Shown: piece by piece, positions 17,742 through 27,043 of the stretch | Layout of the letters: each line of letters opens with the position of its first letter | Numbering within the stretch: the first letter of the stretch is position 1 | Assembly: GCA_020430245.1 (NCBI GenBank) | Contig: JAGQKG010000003.1 | Span: 1 to 41,677, forward strand | Source of the DNA: Nitrospira sp. | GTDB taxonomy: Bacteria > Nitrospirota > Nitrospiria > Nitrospirales > UBA8639 | DNA: 41,677 nt | Direction of reading: 5' to 3' | Notes under the pieces: model-generated | What the model was told of the DNA's origin: nothing | Databases searched by the model: none | What the model saw: only the letters and a program-made list of their open reading frames with translations | Position numbers and translations under genes: made by a program

Positions 17742-17822
17742 ATTGACGGGCTTGAGAAGCTTTACTGAACACACAGTTCGAAAGTATTCACGCAAACCGG
17801 TTCAAGAAGGGAGATTTGCTTA

Positions 17823-18062
17823 ATGTTACCAATCATCGGTGGTGTGGTCGTTGGAGCGATTGCAGCAATAGCTGCTCCATCACTCGTTTCGGGAGTGTCT
17901 TCCGGAATACGCACGCTCACCAAGGGAGTCCTTAAGGGTGGCATTGCGGCCTATACCGCAACATCAGAACTCGTGTCTGAATCAGGGGAACAATTTCAAG
18001 ATCTTGTCGCCGAGGCGAAAGCCGAAGTCAAGCAGGCAGAGAAAACACACGTCAAAGGCTAA
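17823..18062 (+). CDS. DUF5132-like small membrane protein 2
   Basis: The 79-residue product is a clear relative of the protein at 14004. MLPIIGGVVVGAIAAIAAPSL is the hydrophobic helix, TKGVLKGGIAAYTATSELVSE the amphipathic middle, and SGEQFQDLVAEAKAEVKQAEK the acidic helix. The ribosome site is GAAGGGAG. It begins 81 bases after the ATPase, on the same strand, so the family brackets the pump gene on both sides. Its role is unknown; a membrane-shaping or packing protein of the compartment is a reasonable guess. Confidence 0.72.
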   Translation: MLPIIGGVVVGAIAAIAAPSLVSGVSSGIRTLTKGVLKGGIAAYTATSELVSESGEQFQDLVAEAKAEVKQAEKTHVKG

Positions 18063-18125
18063 AGTTTTCCCCAACGAGAAATAAGAGAAGAGTGGCATGA
18101 GGGACCTAAAAAAGAGGAGAATATC

Positions 18126-18344
18126 ATGGAGACAGGCGTAGCGGGTTTGGTCTGGGGCGCGATCGGTTTCGTGGCAACGGCTGCGGTGGGGTATATTTCG
18201 CCCTATATCATTTCCGGTCTTCAGCAAAGTGTCCGCCCCGTCGTAAAAGGAATAGTCAAGGGAGGCCTGATAATCGATGCGACCTTTTCCGAACTGGTCA
18301 GTGAGGCTCAAGCGGAATTGACACATTCATCATCGTCATCATAA
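18126..18344 (+). CDS. DUF5132-related small membrane protein 3
   Basis: The 72-residue protein is more divergent: a hydrophobic helix GLVWGAIGFVATAAVGYISPYIISGL, then VRPVVKGIVKGGLIIDATFSELVSEAQAELTH, ending in a run of five serines. RPVVKGIVKGG and SELVSEAQAEL correspond to the conserved centre of the other copies. The ribosome site AAAGAGGAG precedes the ATG at 18126. It probably belongs to the same transcript as the preceding gene, 63 bases upstream. Confidence 0.68.
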   Translation: METGVAGLVWGAIGFVATAAVGYISPYIISGLQQSVRPVVKGIVKGGLIIDATFSELVSEAQAELTHSSSSS

Positions 18345-18482
18345 TTCTCTTACCTCACTCGAGGTCCAGTTCAGCGAAATTCAGGACTTGGATGCATGGC
18401 AGAGTTGTACAACCCGCCATGATTTCTATAGAATTTCATCGTTGCTTGGGACCAAAGATTTTTCATTTATAAGGATCTCCAT

Positions 18483-18818
18483 ATGCCAAAACGCGCAACC
18501 AGAACAACAAAGACAACATCATTGGGTGACTCAATGGCCACAAGCGGCAAAGAAGCTTTAGGCGGCCTTGAGGGGGGAATTACCGCACTCACCGCCGGAA
18601 TCTGGGAAATCTTTCACGAACATCCCAATGTTGGAGGAGTCTTAACCGGAGGTTTGGGCATTGGCGCAGCCATGACCATTGGTGTCGCCGAGATTGTGGC
18701 AGGGGTCGCCGCCGGGTATCTCGGGTACAGAATTTTTGCCTATGGGGAAACGTTTACCGAGGCCATTGAAAAAACCATCGAGTTCAGAGAAGGAAAGCTC
18801 TCAAAGGAAGAGCTTTAG
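18483..18818 (+). CDS. Two-helix membrane protein of the cluster
   Basis: The 111-residue product has a basic Thr/Arg/Lys-rich N-terminus (MPKRATRTTKTTSLGD) and a glycine-rich central hydrophobic region (about 45-85: VGGVLTGGLGIGAAMTIGVAEIVAGVAAGYLGYRIFAYG) that can form two tightly packed helices. A charged C-terminus (FTEAIEKTIEFREGKLSKEEL) follows. I do not recognise a family; the layout recalls small magnetosome membrane proteins such as MamC, but no sequence match is claimed. The gap of 138 bases before it could hold its own promoter. Confidence 0.6.
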   Translation: MPKRATRTTKTTSLGDSMATSGKEALGGLEGGITALTAGIWEIFHEHPNVGGVLTGGLGIGAAMTIGVAEIVAGVAAGYLGYRIFAYGETFTEAIEKTIEFREGKLSKEEL

Positions 18819-19262
18819 CCATCCATTCGATTAGAAAACCAAGAACTGTCGGCCATGGCAGTCTGGCTTCACACCTTCACAGTAGTCTGTTCCGGTTTAA
18901 CCAAACGCAAGTCTTCCCTCCCTTCAGTCGTCATACGAAATTTCGAAAGGACCATAATCCTTTTCACAACATAAGAGCATTTGGTAAATATATCTCCTGA
19001 TTCATAGTCTTTTTCATTTTCCTAATGTTCCATGAGGTCATTTGATATCAATTGGCGATGGACCTTCAAACAGAAGTGAACAATAACATCACGGCATTAC
19101 GCTGTTGAGTAATCAGACCCCATCAAAAAAGCTCCCGATATGGGTTCGCCAAAGAATGGGACAGAGTGCTATTCTTTTAAAGAGGGAATCCCCAAATCAC
19201 TTTATTCAGTGAAGAGGATTGTGCACAGAATGACTATCACCCCAAAAAGAGGAGGAGTCAAC
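18819..19262. other. Gap with no supported gene
   Basis: These 444 bases hold no frame with a ribosome site and family resemblance. The frame opening at 19140 simply extends the downstream small gene and is not a credible start. Confidence 0.5.
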
Positions 19263-19388
19263 ATGAAAAAGACCTTTTATAATTTTATGGGTTGGCTTTC
19301 GTTAGTCGTGGGTGCAGTTTTGTTTATCATCCCAGGATTGCCGGGAGCACCGATTCTGCTTCTTTCTAAATATTTCTTTTCTATCTAA
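19263..19388 (+). CDS. Small membrane protein, DUF454/PGPGW-like fragment
   Basis: Starting at the ATG at 19263, just after AGAGGAGGAG, gives 41 residues: a basic start, then GWLSLVVGAVLFIIPGLPGAPILLLSKYFF. The pattern (Gly-Trp, hydrophobic helix, Pro-Gly-x-Pro-Gly-x-Pro turn, second hydrophobic segment) resembles the first hairpin of DUF454/YbaN-type or PGPGW proteins, which are usually over 100 residues. It is either a genuine microprotein or a gene truncated by a stop; I saw no convincing continuation in other frames. Confidence 0.5.
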   Translation: MKKTFYNFMGWLSLVVGAVLFIIPGLPGAPILLLSKYFFSI

Positions 19389-19494
19389 ACCCAAGACTCT
19401 TTACCAGCCGGGTGAAATGAGTCCGAAGGGGAAGAAGTGTTGCACCTGAAAGGCCATGGAGCTTTCAACCTTACTGGGAAAAGGAGGTGATGAT

Positions 19495-19575
19495 ATGTCC
19501 TTTCTGTCAGAAATTCTGGCGTCCTTCTTGGGTGTGTTGGCAGCCTTTTTTGTCTTAGGCGCCTTAGCCGTTTAG
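19495..19575 (+). CDS. 26-residue hydrophobic microprotein
   Basis: A near-perfect ribosome site AAAAGGAGGTGATGAT directly precedes ATG at 19495. The encoded peptide is 26 residues and almost entirely a single membrane helix (SFLSEILASFLGVLAAFFVLGALAV). A strong intrinsic terminator follows within 40 bases. The combination of optimal ribosome site, membrane helix and terminator supports a real gene. Function is unknown; it could be the last gene of the upstream cluster's transcript. Confidence 0.5.
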   Translation: MSFLSEILASFLGVLAAFFVLGALAV

Positions 19576-19613
19576 CCCATTGTGGGGACGACCCAGGGGT
19601 TGCAAAAAAACTG

Positions 19614-19648
19614 GAGCCTCATGCTGCTGGTATGAGGCTCTTTTTTTT
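19614..19648 (+). terminator. Intrinsic terminator
   Basis: A 9-bp perfect stem (GAGCCTCAT pairing with ATGAGGCTC) with a 9-base loop is followed at once by eight T residues. It ends plus-strand transcription after the microprotein gene. Confidence 0.92.
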
Positions 19649-19734
19649 CTGGCTCCAAGAAACCGGTGAGAAAGGAAACGGGATGAAACAGGGGGAGAAT
19701 ATTTTTATCCTCAAAGAAAGAATTTCATACCGGG

Positions 19735-21072
19735 CTAAAAGAGTGTGATGAATTCAAGGGCCAGAGTTTCCTGATGATTGGCCGGTCGGTTCCCGACTTG
19801 GAAGGCATTCTTGTTTGATTTATCATAGCGAAACTCCAGACGGGAAATCAGACGTGGGGAAGCCTGAAATTCAAGAGTGGCGGTGGTTTCCCAGAGGGTC
19901 TGGGCGAGGGGTGGCGCTGATGTGTTTGATGTGGCTCCGAAACAGACATTCGATTTAGGGGGCGCTGCCACACCCAAACAGGTGACCGATCCGCCAGCAT
20001 CCTCAAACAGTTCAGCCCGCATGCGGATGCTCCATTTCGGAGTAAACTCATAGGTGGCATATCCGGCCACCCCGTTCCATCGAGCGTTCTTCCCCGAACT
20101 CAACGGGCTACTATCTTCCTGATTGGCATAGTAGGCCTCGAGAGCCAGCTCGACATGAGGGACAGGCTCTATGTGAACGAATCCCCCTCCCTGTATCCGG
20201 TTCCCCCCAGGAGTGCCAGGGGGGCCGTCGATAAATCCATACAAGCCATACAACGTGACATGAATGGATTCATGGGGTGTGAATGAGATTGCCGTTTCGA
20301 GTTTGGGATGCCGAAATGAGATCGGGACGAGTTTTCCGGGTTTGACATGTCGAATGAACGCGTTGCGCTGCGAGGTTACAGAATTAATCGCCGCCATAGA
20401 CAGGGTGAAATAGTGGTTGAACTGATAGGTCAGGCGGACTCCCACGGTGGTAAAAGGCTGGCCCAGGTTAAACAGAAAGGATCGAGAGTAGTTTAAGTTG
20501 TATGGACTTTCTAGGACCTCGAAACCAATGAGCGAATTGATGCGCCCGACTTGGATATTGACCCCCTTCCCTATTGGAGCCAGATATTGGAGATAATGTT
20601 CCTGGAAATCGGCGTCATTTCCCACATTGGTTCCGCCCACCGTTCGAGAGTCCGACCCAATATTAAATTTTAATCGGGCTCCAAAGCGATCAAGCCAATT
20701 TCCCTCAGTCGTGGCCTTCCGATCCAACACAAACTGTGCCAAATGAAGTCGAACGGCGTTCGACCCCACGTCAAATCCTCTCAGATTATTAATGCCGGTA
20801 GAAGGACTATTGAAATTGTAGGTATAGGACACATCGCCATACCCATAAAACGACAGGCCATACCATTCTTGGGCGTATTGCGAGAAAACGCCGCTATTTT
20901 CATGGGCATGGCCCCTCTCCTCCAAAGTCTTGTGTTTGCCTACAACTGGGGGCGAACCGGACACCACATTGGAGCTGTCATGTTCCATGCCTTCGGCAAC
21001 AAAAACATGGAGGGATAGAAACATGAGAACGAACATCAGGAAAAAATATTTGCAGTGCCTTTCCTCTGGCAT
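19735..21072 (-). CDS. BBP2-type outer-membrane porin
   Basis: The 445-residue protein has a signal-like hydrophobic N-terminus (FFLMFVLMFLSLHVFVAEG) and then a barrel of alternating strands. It begins with the BBP2 (OmpL-like beta-barrel porin-2) hallmark FYGYGDVSYTYNFNSPS and NLRGFDVGSNAVRLHLAQFVL, continues with GRINSLIGFEVLESPYNLNYSRSFLF, and ends in a terminal Phe. A His/Glu-rich stretch follows the signal peptide. The barrel should sit in the outer membrane with unknown substrate. Immediately downstream is the terminator of the opposing cluster. The start is uncertain, since no good ribosome site precedes the 21072 ATG. Confidence 0.82.
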   Translation of the reverse strand: MPEERHCKYFFLMFVLMFLSLHVFVAEGMEHDSSNVVSGSPPVVGKHKTLEERGHAHENSGVFSQYAQEWYGLSFYGYGDVSYTYNFNSPSTGINNLRGFDVGSNAVRLHLAQFVLDRKATTEGNWLDRFGARLKFNIGSDSRTVGGTNVGNDADFQEHYLQYLAPIGKGVNIQVGRINSLIGFEVLESPYNLNYSRSFLFNLGQPFTTVGVRLTYQFNHYFTLSMAAINSVTSQRNAFIRHVKPGKLVPISFRHPKLETAISFTPHESIHVTLYGLYGFIDGPPGTPGGNRIQGGGFVHIEPVPHVELALEAYYANQEDSSPLSSGKNARWNGVAGYATYEFTPKWSIRMRAELFEDAGGSVTCLGVAAPPKSNVCFGATSNTSAPPLAQTLWETTATLEFQASPRLISRLEFRYDKSNKNAFQVGNRPANHQETLALEFITLF

Positions 21073-21428
21073 AGCTGACTTTCAGAGCTGATAGGTCCAC
21101 ACCAGGAACAATGGTTTCAAAAGCGTCTGCTTTCTCTTCCCAAGGATTTGAAAATGTTCCCCTACCTGATTCTGTATTAGCATCATGATGTGGGTGTGCC
21201 ATGATAGGTTACATGGAAACTCGCCAAGGCTCCGGCAAAATCAGGAAGTTGCTTGACAACCTGACTGGCTGATACTCAGGCGGGTATACCTCCCACCAGG
21301 CTCAGACTGATGATCAGGATTGAACAAGAGTGCATAGGAATCACAGATTTTTTATTTCCCGACATTTAAGAAGCCTATTTTCAAAACGGCATTGTGACTT
21401 GGTTTTTTAATTTGGAGCAAAGAACCTA

Positions 21429-21827
21429 TCATTCCACCTTCGATTCTCTTAGTAATGCTCCGAACCGGAGACCGAGTTGGACTAATGCCAGTCCAGCCAT
21501 TAGGCTGACTCCCAGGTAGGTTATGCCGACCCAAATCTGATGTTGCTCCAGCACCAAGAGCACCAATGTGCCCCAAATCAGCGTGCTGAAGGTGGACATC
21601 CCACCCATCATACCCGTGCTATAAAACAATTGAGCCTTTCTCTCGATGGGACCGTTTTTCCCGGTGAGTTCAGTGACAAGTCCAATAAAAAAAGCCGCGG
21701 TCAGATTTGCCACAAGTATGGCCGAAGGGAAATGATTATGGAAGTTCATCCCCGCGAGCACCATCGTTTCCCGCATGGCTGCCCCGATGGCTCCTCCCAA
21801 AAATACCAGAATCATTTGGTTAAGCAT
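21429..21827 (-). CDS. crcB: Fluoride channel Fluc/CrcB, subunit 1
   Basis: The 132-residue protein has four membrane helices with family signatures: GGAIGAAMRE near the N-terminus, LVANLTAAFFIGL (the conserved Asn in helix 2) and GMMGGMSTFSTLIW in helix 3 (the Phe-box/Na+-site region). It forms an F- channel with dual-topology partners and expels fluoride. It lies 15 bases after the related gene upstream, the pairing typical of heterodimeric Fluc. Both follow ureD on the same strand. I saw no fluoride riboswitch. Confidence 0.92.
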   Translation of the reverse strand: MLNQMILVFLGGAIGAAMRETMVLAGMNFHNHFPSAILVANLTAAFFIGLVTELTGKNGPIERKAQLFYSTGMMGGMSTFSTLIWGTLVLLVLEQHQIWVGITYLGVSLMAGLALVQLGLRFGALLRESKVE

Positions 21828-21842
21828 GGAAGCCGGGATTCC

Positions 21843-22232
21843 TTATAACATTCTGGACGCAAGGGCTGACCCAAGAAAGGCGGCGACGAACGCCAAGGCA
21901 ATGGTCCCGAACAAATACATGAGGGCGAGGGAGGCCTTTTGGCGCTGAATGAGCTTGGTAGTATCGAGGGCCATGGCGCTGAATGTGGTATATCCTGCAA
22001 GGACTCCCGTCAAGACGAAGGTGTTGAACGGATGCCCGAAACGTTCCGTCCAGCCAAAGTCCAAAAAGACCGCAAAAAAAGCTATAAGAAAAGTTCCCGA
22101 GATGTTAAGCAGGAAAGTCGCGAGAGGGAATGTCCCACCATAGCATCTTCCCACGCCCAACCCAACCAACCAGCGCGCAAGCGAACCGATTCCTCCTCCT
22201 AGAGAAGCCAACATAAGGTCAGATCCACGCAT
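21843..22232 (-). CDS. crcB: Fluoride channel Fluc/CrcB, subunit 2
   Basis: The 129-residue protein has GGGIGSLARWLVG, FLLNISGTFLIAFF (conserved Asn and Gly-Thr-Phe) and GVLAGYTTFSAMALD, again four helices. It is clearly diverged from the neighbouring CrcB, as expected when the two subunits have fixed opposite orientations and form a heterodimer. The gene begins 44 bases after ureD ends, so it may be read with the urease operon. No functional link between fluoride export and urease is known to me, although fluoride is a classical inhibitor of nickel urease. Confidence 0.92.
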   Translation of the reverse strand: MRGSDLMLASLGGGIGSLARWLVGLGVGRCYGGTFPLATFLLNISGTFLIAFFAVFLDFGWTERFGHPFNTFVLTGVLAGYTTFSAMALDTTKLIQRQKASLALMYLFGTIALAFVAAFLGSALASRML

Positions 22233-22276
22233 GCGTCAAACCATTCTCTCAGCCGGGAGGGTTCGCAGATACCACT

Positions 22277-23185
22277 TCACCGCCAGGGAAATTCTTGCGG
22301 AACAGCGAAGCCGGTGACCTGGGGCCGCACCAACGACCAGAATTCTCGCACTTTCGTGCGCACGGTGTTCGACTCCTTCCCAACGACCTTGTAGATCAAT
22401 CCGGCATTGTTGGGCAACCGACTCACGCCTGCGGCCCACCTTTCCTCACAGTTCCAGGCTGCGGCCACCCGTCCATGGATCGCGTCCGCATGTTCCTGAG
22501 GGGTCAAAAGTATCACGTTGCCAAAGACGGTGAAATCACCCATAACGCCCAGTCGAGATGGTTCCGAGCGGCCGGGCTCGATGAGGAATTTCTCAATAAA
22601 CAACTTCGTCCCATCCAGTCGCTCTGCGGCAACTGTGGAGGAGAACAAGTCAAATTGGAATAGTTCGCCGTCGCCATAAAACTGGCGTCCTCCCATCAAA
22701 ATCTCCGAGTAGAGGAGAGTGGCTGTTGAGGCAATTCGGATCCGGGTGTGGGTGTGAAAGCGAGAATGTCGAAACGGAATTACGGTTTCAGGGAGGTATT
22801 CCAGATACGCGCCCTCCTCCAATGTAATGTCCTGCATCTGCCCCGCGTAGTTCGCGTCCATCTCATGAATCTTGGTGGCTGCCTGGGACGTTATGTGCCC
22901 GCAAGCATCGGGCCCGGCCGCAAACTCCATCGTGTAGCGATCCCCCTGGAGGATACCCCCGGAATTGGTGATGATGAACACCACCGGCAGATCGGGCATA
23001 CCTTCATCACAGTAAAGGGCCTTCTGCACCAGGAGCGGAGCCCTTCGCTCCGAGAACGCCAGGATCGAGCGATTACGCCGCGCCTCGAAGCGCAGACGCA
23101 GGAGCGCATTCTTGCCCAATGCGCCACTTGGTAATTGCTTCGGCTCGTCCTGATAAGGAGCGAGTTCCGGGGCTACAACCCTCAT
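22277..23185 (-). CDS. ureD: Urease accessory protein UreD
   Basis: The 302-residue protein has the UreD core: [21 protein letters not shown], then [12 protein letters not shown], and [16 protein letters not shown], in the expected order. UreD (UreH in some species) is the scaffold that binds apo-urease and, with UreF and UreG, delivers nickel through an internal tunnel. Its start overlaps the ureG stop by four bases, implying translational coupling. It is the last accessory gene of the operon, unlike the classical order with ureD first. Confidence 0.95.
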   Translation of the reverse strand: MRVVAPELAPYQDEPKQLPSGALGKNALLRLRFEARRNRSILAFSERRAPLLVQKALYCDEGMPDLPVVFIITNSGGILQGDRYTMEFAAGPDACGHITSQAATKIHEMDANYAGQMQDITLEEGAYLEYLPETVIPFRHSRFHTHTRIRIASTATLLYSEILMGGRQFYGDGELFQFDLFSSTVAAERLDGTKLFIEKFLIEPGRSEPSRLGVMGDFTVFGNVILLTPQEHADAIHGRVAAAWNCEERWAAGVSRLPNNAGLIYKVVGKESNTVRTKVREFWSLVRPQVTGFAVPQEFPWR

Positions 23186-23820
23186 ACCTTCGGTTCCAGG
23201 AGATTCAGGTCGAACAATGCATTTTCCTTAATAAGGTCCACCAGGCGGTCGATGCCTTCTCCCGTCTTGCAATTGGTAAATACGAATGGCCGTTCTCCTC
23301 GCATTAGGCGGGAATCATGATCCATGACTTCAAGGCTTGCTCCAACGTACGGAGCCAGGTCCGTTTTGTTGATGACCAGAATGTCTGACTTCGTGATTCC
23401 TGGTCCATTCTTGCGCGGAATTTTGTCTCCGGCGGCGACATCGATCACATAGATGAAATAATCGACCAAAGCAGGGCTGAAGGTCAGGGTCAGATTGTCA
23501 CCACCACTCTCGATCAGGACCACATCGGTTTCAGGGAACCGTGCTTCCATATCCTCGACGGCAGCAATGTTCATGCTCGGATCTTCGCGAACCGCCGTAT
23601 GCGGGCACGATCCGGTTTCGACACCCAGGATACGATCCTCTACCAGGATACCTTTCAGTGTGCGTTGGACGTGCTTGGCATCTTCAGTGGTCACAACGTC
23701 ATTTGTGATAATCAGAATGCGCCCTCCCATGTCCATCAGTTTCGGCGTGATCGCCTCGATAATAGCCGTTTTGCCGGACCCGACAGGCCCACCGATTCCT
23801 ATGCGTGTGATTTTCTTCAT
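23182..23820 (-). CDS. ureG: Urease accessory GTPase UreG
   Basis: Starting at ATG 23820 ([11 protein letters not shown], with GAGGAGA upstream) gives 212 residues. The P-loop GGPVGSGKT is at residues 10-18. The nickel-binding Cys-Pro-His motif appears in [19 protein letters not shown], the switch region in [17 protein letters not shown], and the guanine-specificity motif in INKTDLAP. UreG is a SIMIBI GTPase that dimerises on Ni2+ and GTP and hands nickel to urease. A GTG at 23835 is a less likely start. All catalytic motifs are intact. Confidence 0.97.
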   Translation of the reverse strand: MKKITRIGIGGPVGSGKTAIIEAITPKLMDMGGRILIITNDVVTTEDAKHVQRTLKGILVEDRILGVETGSCPHTAVREDPSMNIAAVEDMEARFPETDVVLIESGGDNLTLTFSPALVDYFIYVIDVAAGDKIPRKNGPGITKSDILVINKTDLAPYVGASLEVMDHDSRLMRGERPFVFTNCKTGEGIDRLVDLIKENALFDLNLLEPKV

Positions 23821-23838
23821 GCGTGTTCTCCTCACTCA

Positions 23839-24528
23839 TTAATTCATAAACATGCGTACTTTCGCCTGCACATGCGCGGAGGCCAATATGTCCATCACAG
23901 GCGCGAAGGCCGCCATGTCCTCAAGCGAGCTGGCGACAACTCGTTCATAGGCAGCCTCTGCATCGGAATTAATCTCGAAGAGGATCGCCTGCGCATCCAG
24001 GTAATGCAGCTTCATCAGGCGCAATGATGCAGCAAGCATCATACTCGCCAGACCATACTGGTGCACCGCGAAGGCATCTTGCTCCGAAAGGCCAAGGGAA
24101 GCAAAAATCAGCGCCTGGCCAATCGGGTAACACCCCGGTGTCTTCCCTTCCTTGATCCGGCACAGCCACGCACTGGCCGCACTGGGACCTAACACTCGAT
24201 CGGCCATCTCGGCCAGTTTCCGGCCCATACGCACAGTCATCGTACGTATCTCCTCGTTCAGCTTGCGATTAAAGACCGCATGGTCCACCTCGTCGATCCG
24301 GCAATCGTCCCCCGCACGGGCTGCGCGAAAGGCGACAAGCACCGCGATGCCGTCCGAGGTCGCAACCTGCTCGACAGCGACCCGCACGAACTGTCGTAGC
24401 GATGTGAGGTCGTGCACGACCCCATGCTCCACAGCCGACTCCAACCCGTTGGAGAACGTAAACGATCCGACCGGGAGAACCGAATCGCCAAACTGGAGGA
24501 CACGCATCAGCTCAGGGATGGTCAGCAT
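23839..24528 (-). CDS. ureF: Urease accessory protein UreF
   Basis: The 229-residue all-helical protein begins with LMRVLQFGDSVLPVGSFTFSNGLE, a close variant of the UreF signature (FPVGAFSYSHGLE). It continues with a long helical core and ends in a conserved C-terminal segment. UreF bridges UreD and UreG and gates nickel transfer. It lies 18 bases upstream of ureG and 45 downstream of ureE, which fits one operon. Confidence 0.95.
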   Translation of the reverse strand: MLTIPELMRVLQFGDSVLPVGSFTFSNGLESAVEHGVVHDLTSLRQFVRVAVEQVATSDGIAVLVAFRAARAGDDCRIDEVDHAVFNRKLNEEIRTMTVRMGRKLAEMADRVLGPSAASAWLCRIKEGKTPGCYPIGQALIFASLGLSEQDAFAVHQYGLASMMLAASLRLMKLHYLDAQAILFEINSDAEAAYERVVASSLEDMAAFAPVMDILASAHVQAKVRMFMN

Positions 24529-24573
24529 GAACGTTTTCCTATCGAATGGTTTCGGGCAATCGTCGTTCGTCGT

Positions 24574-25179
24574 CTACGCGTGCGGATGGGAGTGAACGTC
24601 ATCGTGATCCAGGGGATGCGAATGCTCGTGTACATGGGAATGAGGTGTTGAATTGGCTCCGCCGAACAGTCTTCGAGACTCGTGCGGAGCGAGATAGGGA
24701 ATGACCGAGGCACCCGGCGAAAATTCGTAGGTGATCCCCTCAAACGCGTGGGTCTTCATCACTGAAGCCATCACTTGGCGATCCACTGTCAGAGGCACGT
24801 AGACGGTTGTTCCCTTGACCACTGCCGGCCAGTGCTGATTGCCCAGCGCGTGCCCCAATTCGAGGCAAATGTGCACGAGGAATTCCTGCGTCCTCGCAAG
24901 CAAGCTGTCCAGCCGGATCACCATCACATCCTGCAGTTGAATGCGGGCAATGATTGCCTCACGTGTGTTGTCATCCCAGATCAGAATATCTCCATCGTGC
25001 AAATGAGTATTCCGCTCCAACGACACAGCCAACTCGACTCCCCTCTCCGACTTCAGGCGGAATCGCGTTTTCTGCGCCTGCCATTGGTCAAGATTCATGA
25101 CGTCAACCTGCGCGTTATCAAGTTTGGCCTCCCAGTCCGGATCCTTGACGTTGCCTAGCACCGATTCAACGATAATCAT
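24574..25179 (-). CDS. ureE: Urease nickel metallochaperone UreE
   Basis: The 201-residue protein has an N-terminal peptide-binding domain (KTRFRLKSERGVELAVSLERNTHLHDGDIL) and a C-terminal nickel-binding domain with the conserved GHALGNQHWPAV. A histidine-rich tail (HSHVHEHSHPLDHDDVHSHPHA, ten His residues) ends the protein. It collects Ni2+ and passes it to UreG. The His tail should raise nickel-storage capacity. Next upstream is ureC after 120 bases. Confidence 0.96.
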   Translation of the reverse strand: MIIVESVLGNVKDPDWEAKLDNAQVDVMNLDQWQAQKTRFRLKSERGVELAVSLERNTHLHDGDILIWDDNTREAIIARIQLQDVMVIRLDSLLARTQEFLVHICLELGHALGNQHWPAVVKGTTVYVPLTVDRQVMASVMKTHAFEGITYEFSPGASVIPYLAPHESRRLFGGANSTPHSHVHEHSHPLDHDDVHSHPHA

Positions 25180-25299
25180 GGTTTTTCCTCAATAGCTCAC
25201 CCTTACGCTGGCGTGTTTGAACTTTCTCAAAAATCCTGGAGCCCGGATTCCAGCCAGAGGCAACCGACTGGTGCCGGACACAGGAGCCATCGATACCGA

Positions 25300-27018
25300 T
25301 CAACTGAAAAAGTACAACTGGTTGAGTGCGATATTTTTTGGCGGCATGACCGTGGCGTGTACGCCATCGACCATTACGGCAAATGTCTGCGGATCGACCT
25401 CAATCTTCGGCAGATAATCGTTGCGTACCATGTGTTTCTTGGTCAGGACCCGTGTCTGTCTGACCGGCTCGACCATGCGACCCAACCCATACTTCTCCTT
25501 GACGTTCCTGTCGTAAGCAACCTGGGACACAAACGTCATGCAGGTACTCTGCAGCGTCGAACCCATGGCCCCGAACATGGGGCGGTACATCATCGGCTGC
25601 GGGGTCGGCAGCGAGGCATTGGGATCCCCCATGTTGGCCCATACCACGAAGCCTCCCTTGAGTACCATTTTGGGCTTCGCTCCGAAGAAGGCTGGTTCCC
25701 AGAGAACCAGATCGGCAAGCTTGCCAGGCTCGATCGATCCCAACTGGTGGAAGATCCCCGCAGCGATGCAGGGAGCCGACGTCACCTTTGACAAATAACG
25801 CAACACCCGGAAGTTGTCATTGCCCGGGGCGTCCTCAGGAAGCTTACCACGCGCCTGTTTCATAGCGTCAGCCGTTTGGAACGCACGCAGGAAATTCTCT
25901 CCAATTCGGCCCATTGCCTGGGAATCGCTGCCGATCATCGAAATCGCCCCCATGTCATGCAACACACTTTCGGCCACGATCGTTTCCCCCCGCACCCGGC
26001 TCTCGGCAAATGCCACGTCCGAGGGTATCTTCGGGTTCAGGTTGTGGCAGACCATGATCATGTCGAACAGTTCCGCGACTGAGTTCACACCGCAAGGCAG
26101 TGTTGGATTGGTCGAACTTGGCAGCACGTTCGGTTGACCGACGACCTTCAACAGGTCCGGCGCGTGGCCCCCTCCAGCTCCCTCCGAGTGGAACGTATGG
26201 ATCGTCCGCCCGTCAAAGGCTGCGATCGTGTCCTCGACAAAGCCCGATTCATTGAGGGTGTCCGTATGAACGGCGACGCTGACGTCGTATTCATCGGCAA
26301 CCGACAAACAGCTCCGTATGGCGGCAGGAGTCGTTCCGTAGTCCTCATGAATTTTGAACCCGGCAGCCCCGGCTTCTAACTGTTCAACCAAAGGTGCCTT
26401 ACCGCTACAGTTGCCCTTGCCCAGAAAGCCCAAGTTCACTGGCAACCCCTCAACTGCGCGGAGCATCATCTCGATATTCCACGGACCATTGGTTGTCGTC
26501 ACACCATTAGTCCCGTCGGTCGGGCCAATACCGCCGCCCCAGAGAGTCGTGATGCCATTAGAAAGTCCGTGCCAAATTTGTTGCGGGCAGATGAAATGAA
26601 TGTGCGTGTCCATGCCGGCGGCCGTCAGGATGAGATGCTCACCGGTGATCGCGTCTGTCGAGGTGCCCGTGGTGAGTCCCGGAGTGACCCCATCCATGGT
26701 CGAAGGATTGCCGGCCTTACCGACGCCGACAATCCGACCGTTGCGGACACCGACATCCGCTTTAATTACGCCCAAGATCGGATCCAGGATGGTCACGTTC
26801 GTGATGACGAGGTCGAGACAGCCGGCCTCCTGCGTAATTTGGTTGTCCGACCCCATTCCATCACGGAGCGTCTTTCCGCCCCCGGTGACCAGTTCGTCGC
26901 CGTACACACGCAGGTCTTTTTCGATCTCGACGTAGAGATCCGTATTGCCCAATCGGATTTTGTCGCCTGTGGTTGGCCCATACAGGTCAGCATATTGTTT
27001 CCGTGAAATTTTGGTCAT
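25300..27018 (-). CDS. ureC: Urease alpha subunit UreC
   Basis: The 572-residue catalytic subunit hydrolyses urea to ammonia and carbamate at a di-nickel site. All key residues are visible: H139 and H141 (DTHIHF), the carbamylated K222 (FKIHEDYG), H251 (AVHTDTLNE), H277, the flap C324/H325 (MVCHNLNPK) and D365 (GSDSQAMGR). The length matches the family (565-572). It ends 120 bases before ureE. The ATG at 27018 is standard. Codons in this gene are visibly richer in G/C than in the flanking regions (one sampled line is 65 percent GC). Confidence 0.98.
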   Translation of the reverse strand: MTKISRKQYADLYGPTTGDKIRLGNTDLYVEIEKDLRVYGDELVTGGGKTLRDGMGSDNQITQEAGCLDLVITNVTILDPILGVIKADVGVRNGRIVGVGKAGNPSTMDGVTPGLTTGTSTDAITGEHLILTAAGMDTHIHFICPQQIWHGLSNGITTLWGGGIGPTDGTNGVTTTNGPWNIEMMLRAVEGLPVNLGFLGKGNCSGKAPLVEQLEAGAAGFKIHEDYGTTPAAIRSCLSVADEYDVSVAVHTDTLNESGFVEDTIAAFDGRTIHTFHSEGAGGGHAPDLLKVVGQPNVLPSSTNPTLPCGVNSVAELFDMIMVCHNLNPKIPSDVAFAESRVRGETIVAESVLHDMGAISMIGSDSQAMGRIGENFLRAFQTADAMKQARGKLPEDAPGNDNFRVLRYLSKVTSAPCIAAGIFHQLGSIEPGKLADLVLWEPAFFGAKPKMVLKGGFVVWANMGDPNASLPTPQPMMYRPMFGAMGSTLQSTCMTFVSQVAYDRNVKEKYGLGRMVEPVRQTRVLTKKHMVRNDYLPKIEVDPQTFAVMVDGVHATVMPPKNIALNQLYFFS

Positions 27019-27043
27019 CTCGGATAATCCTTTCTATAGTCTG

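Noticed and set aside
21270-21300. Palindromic GGTATACC element with flanking GGCGGG/CCTCCC in the porin upstream region
   Set aside because: It could be an operator but is too short and lacks a known match; there is no evidence for a regulator binding it.
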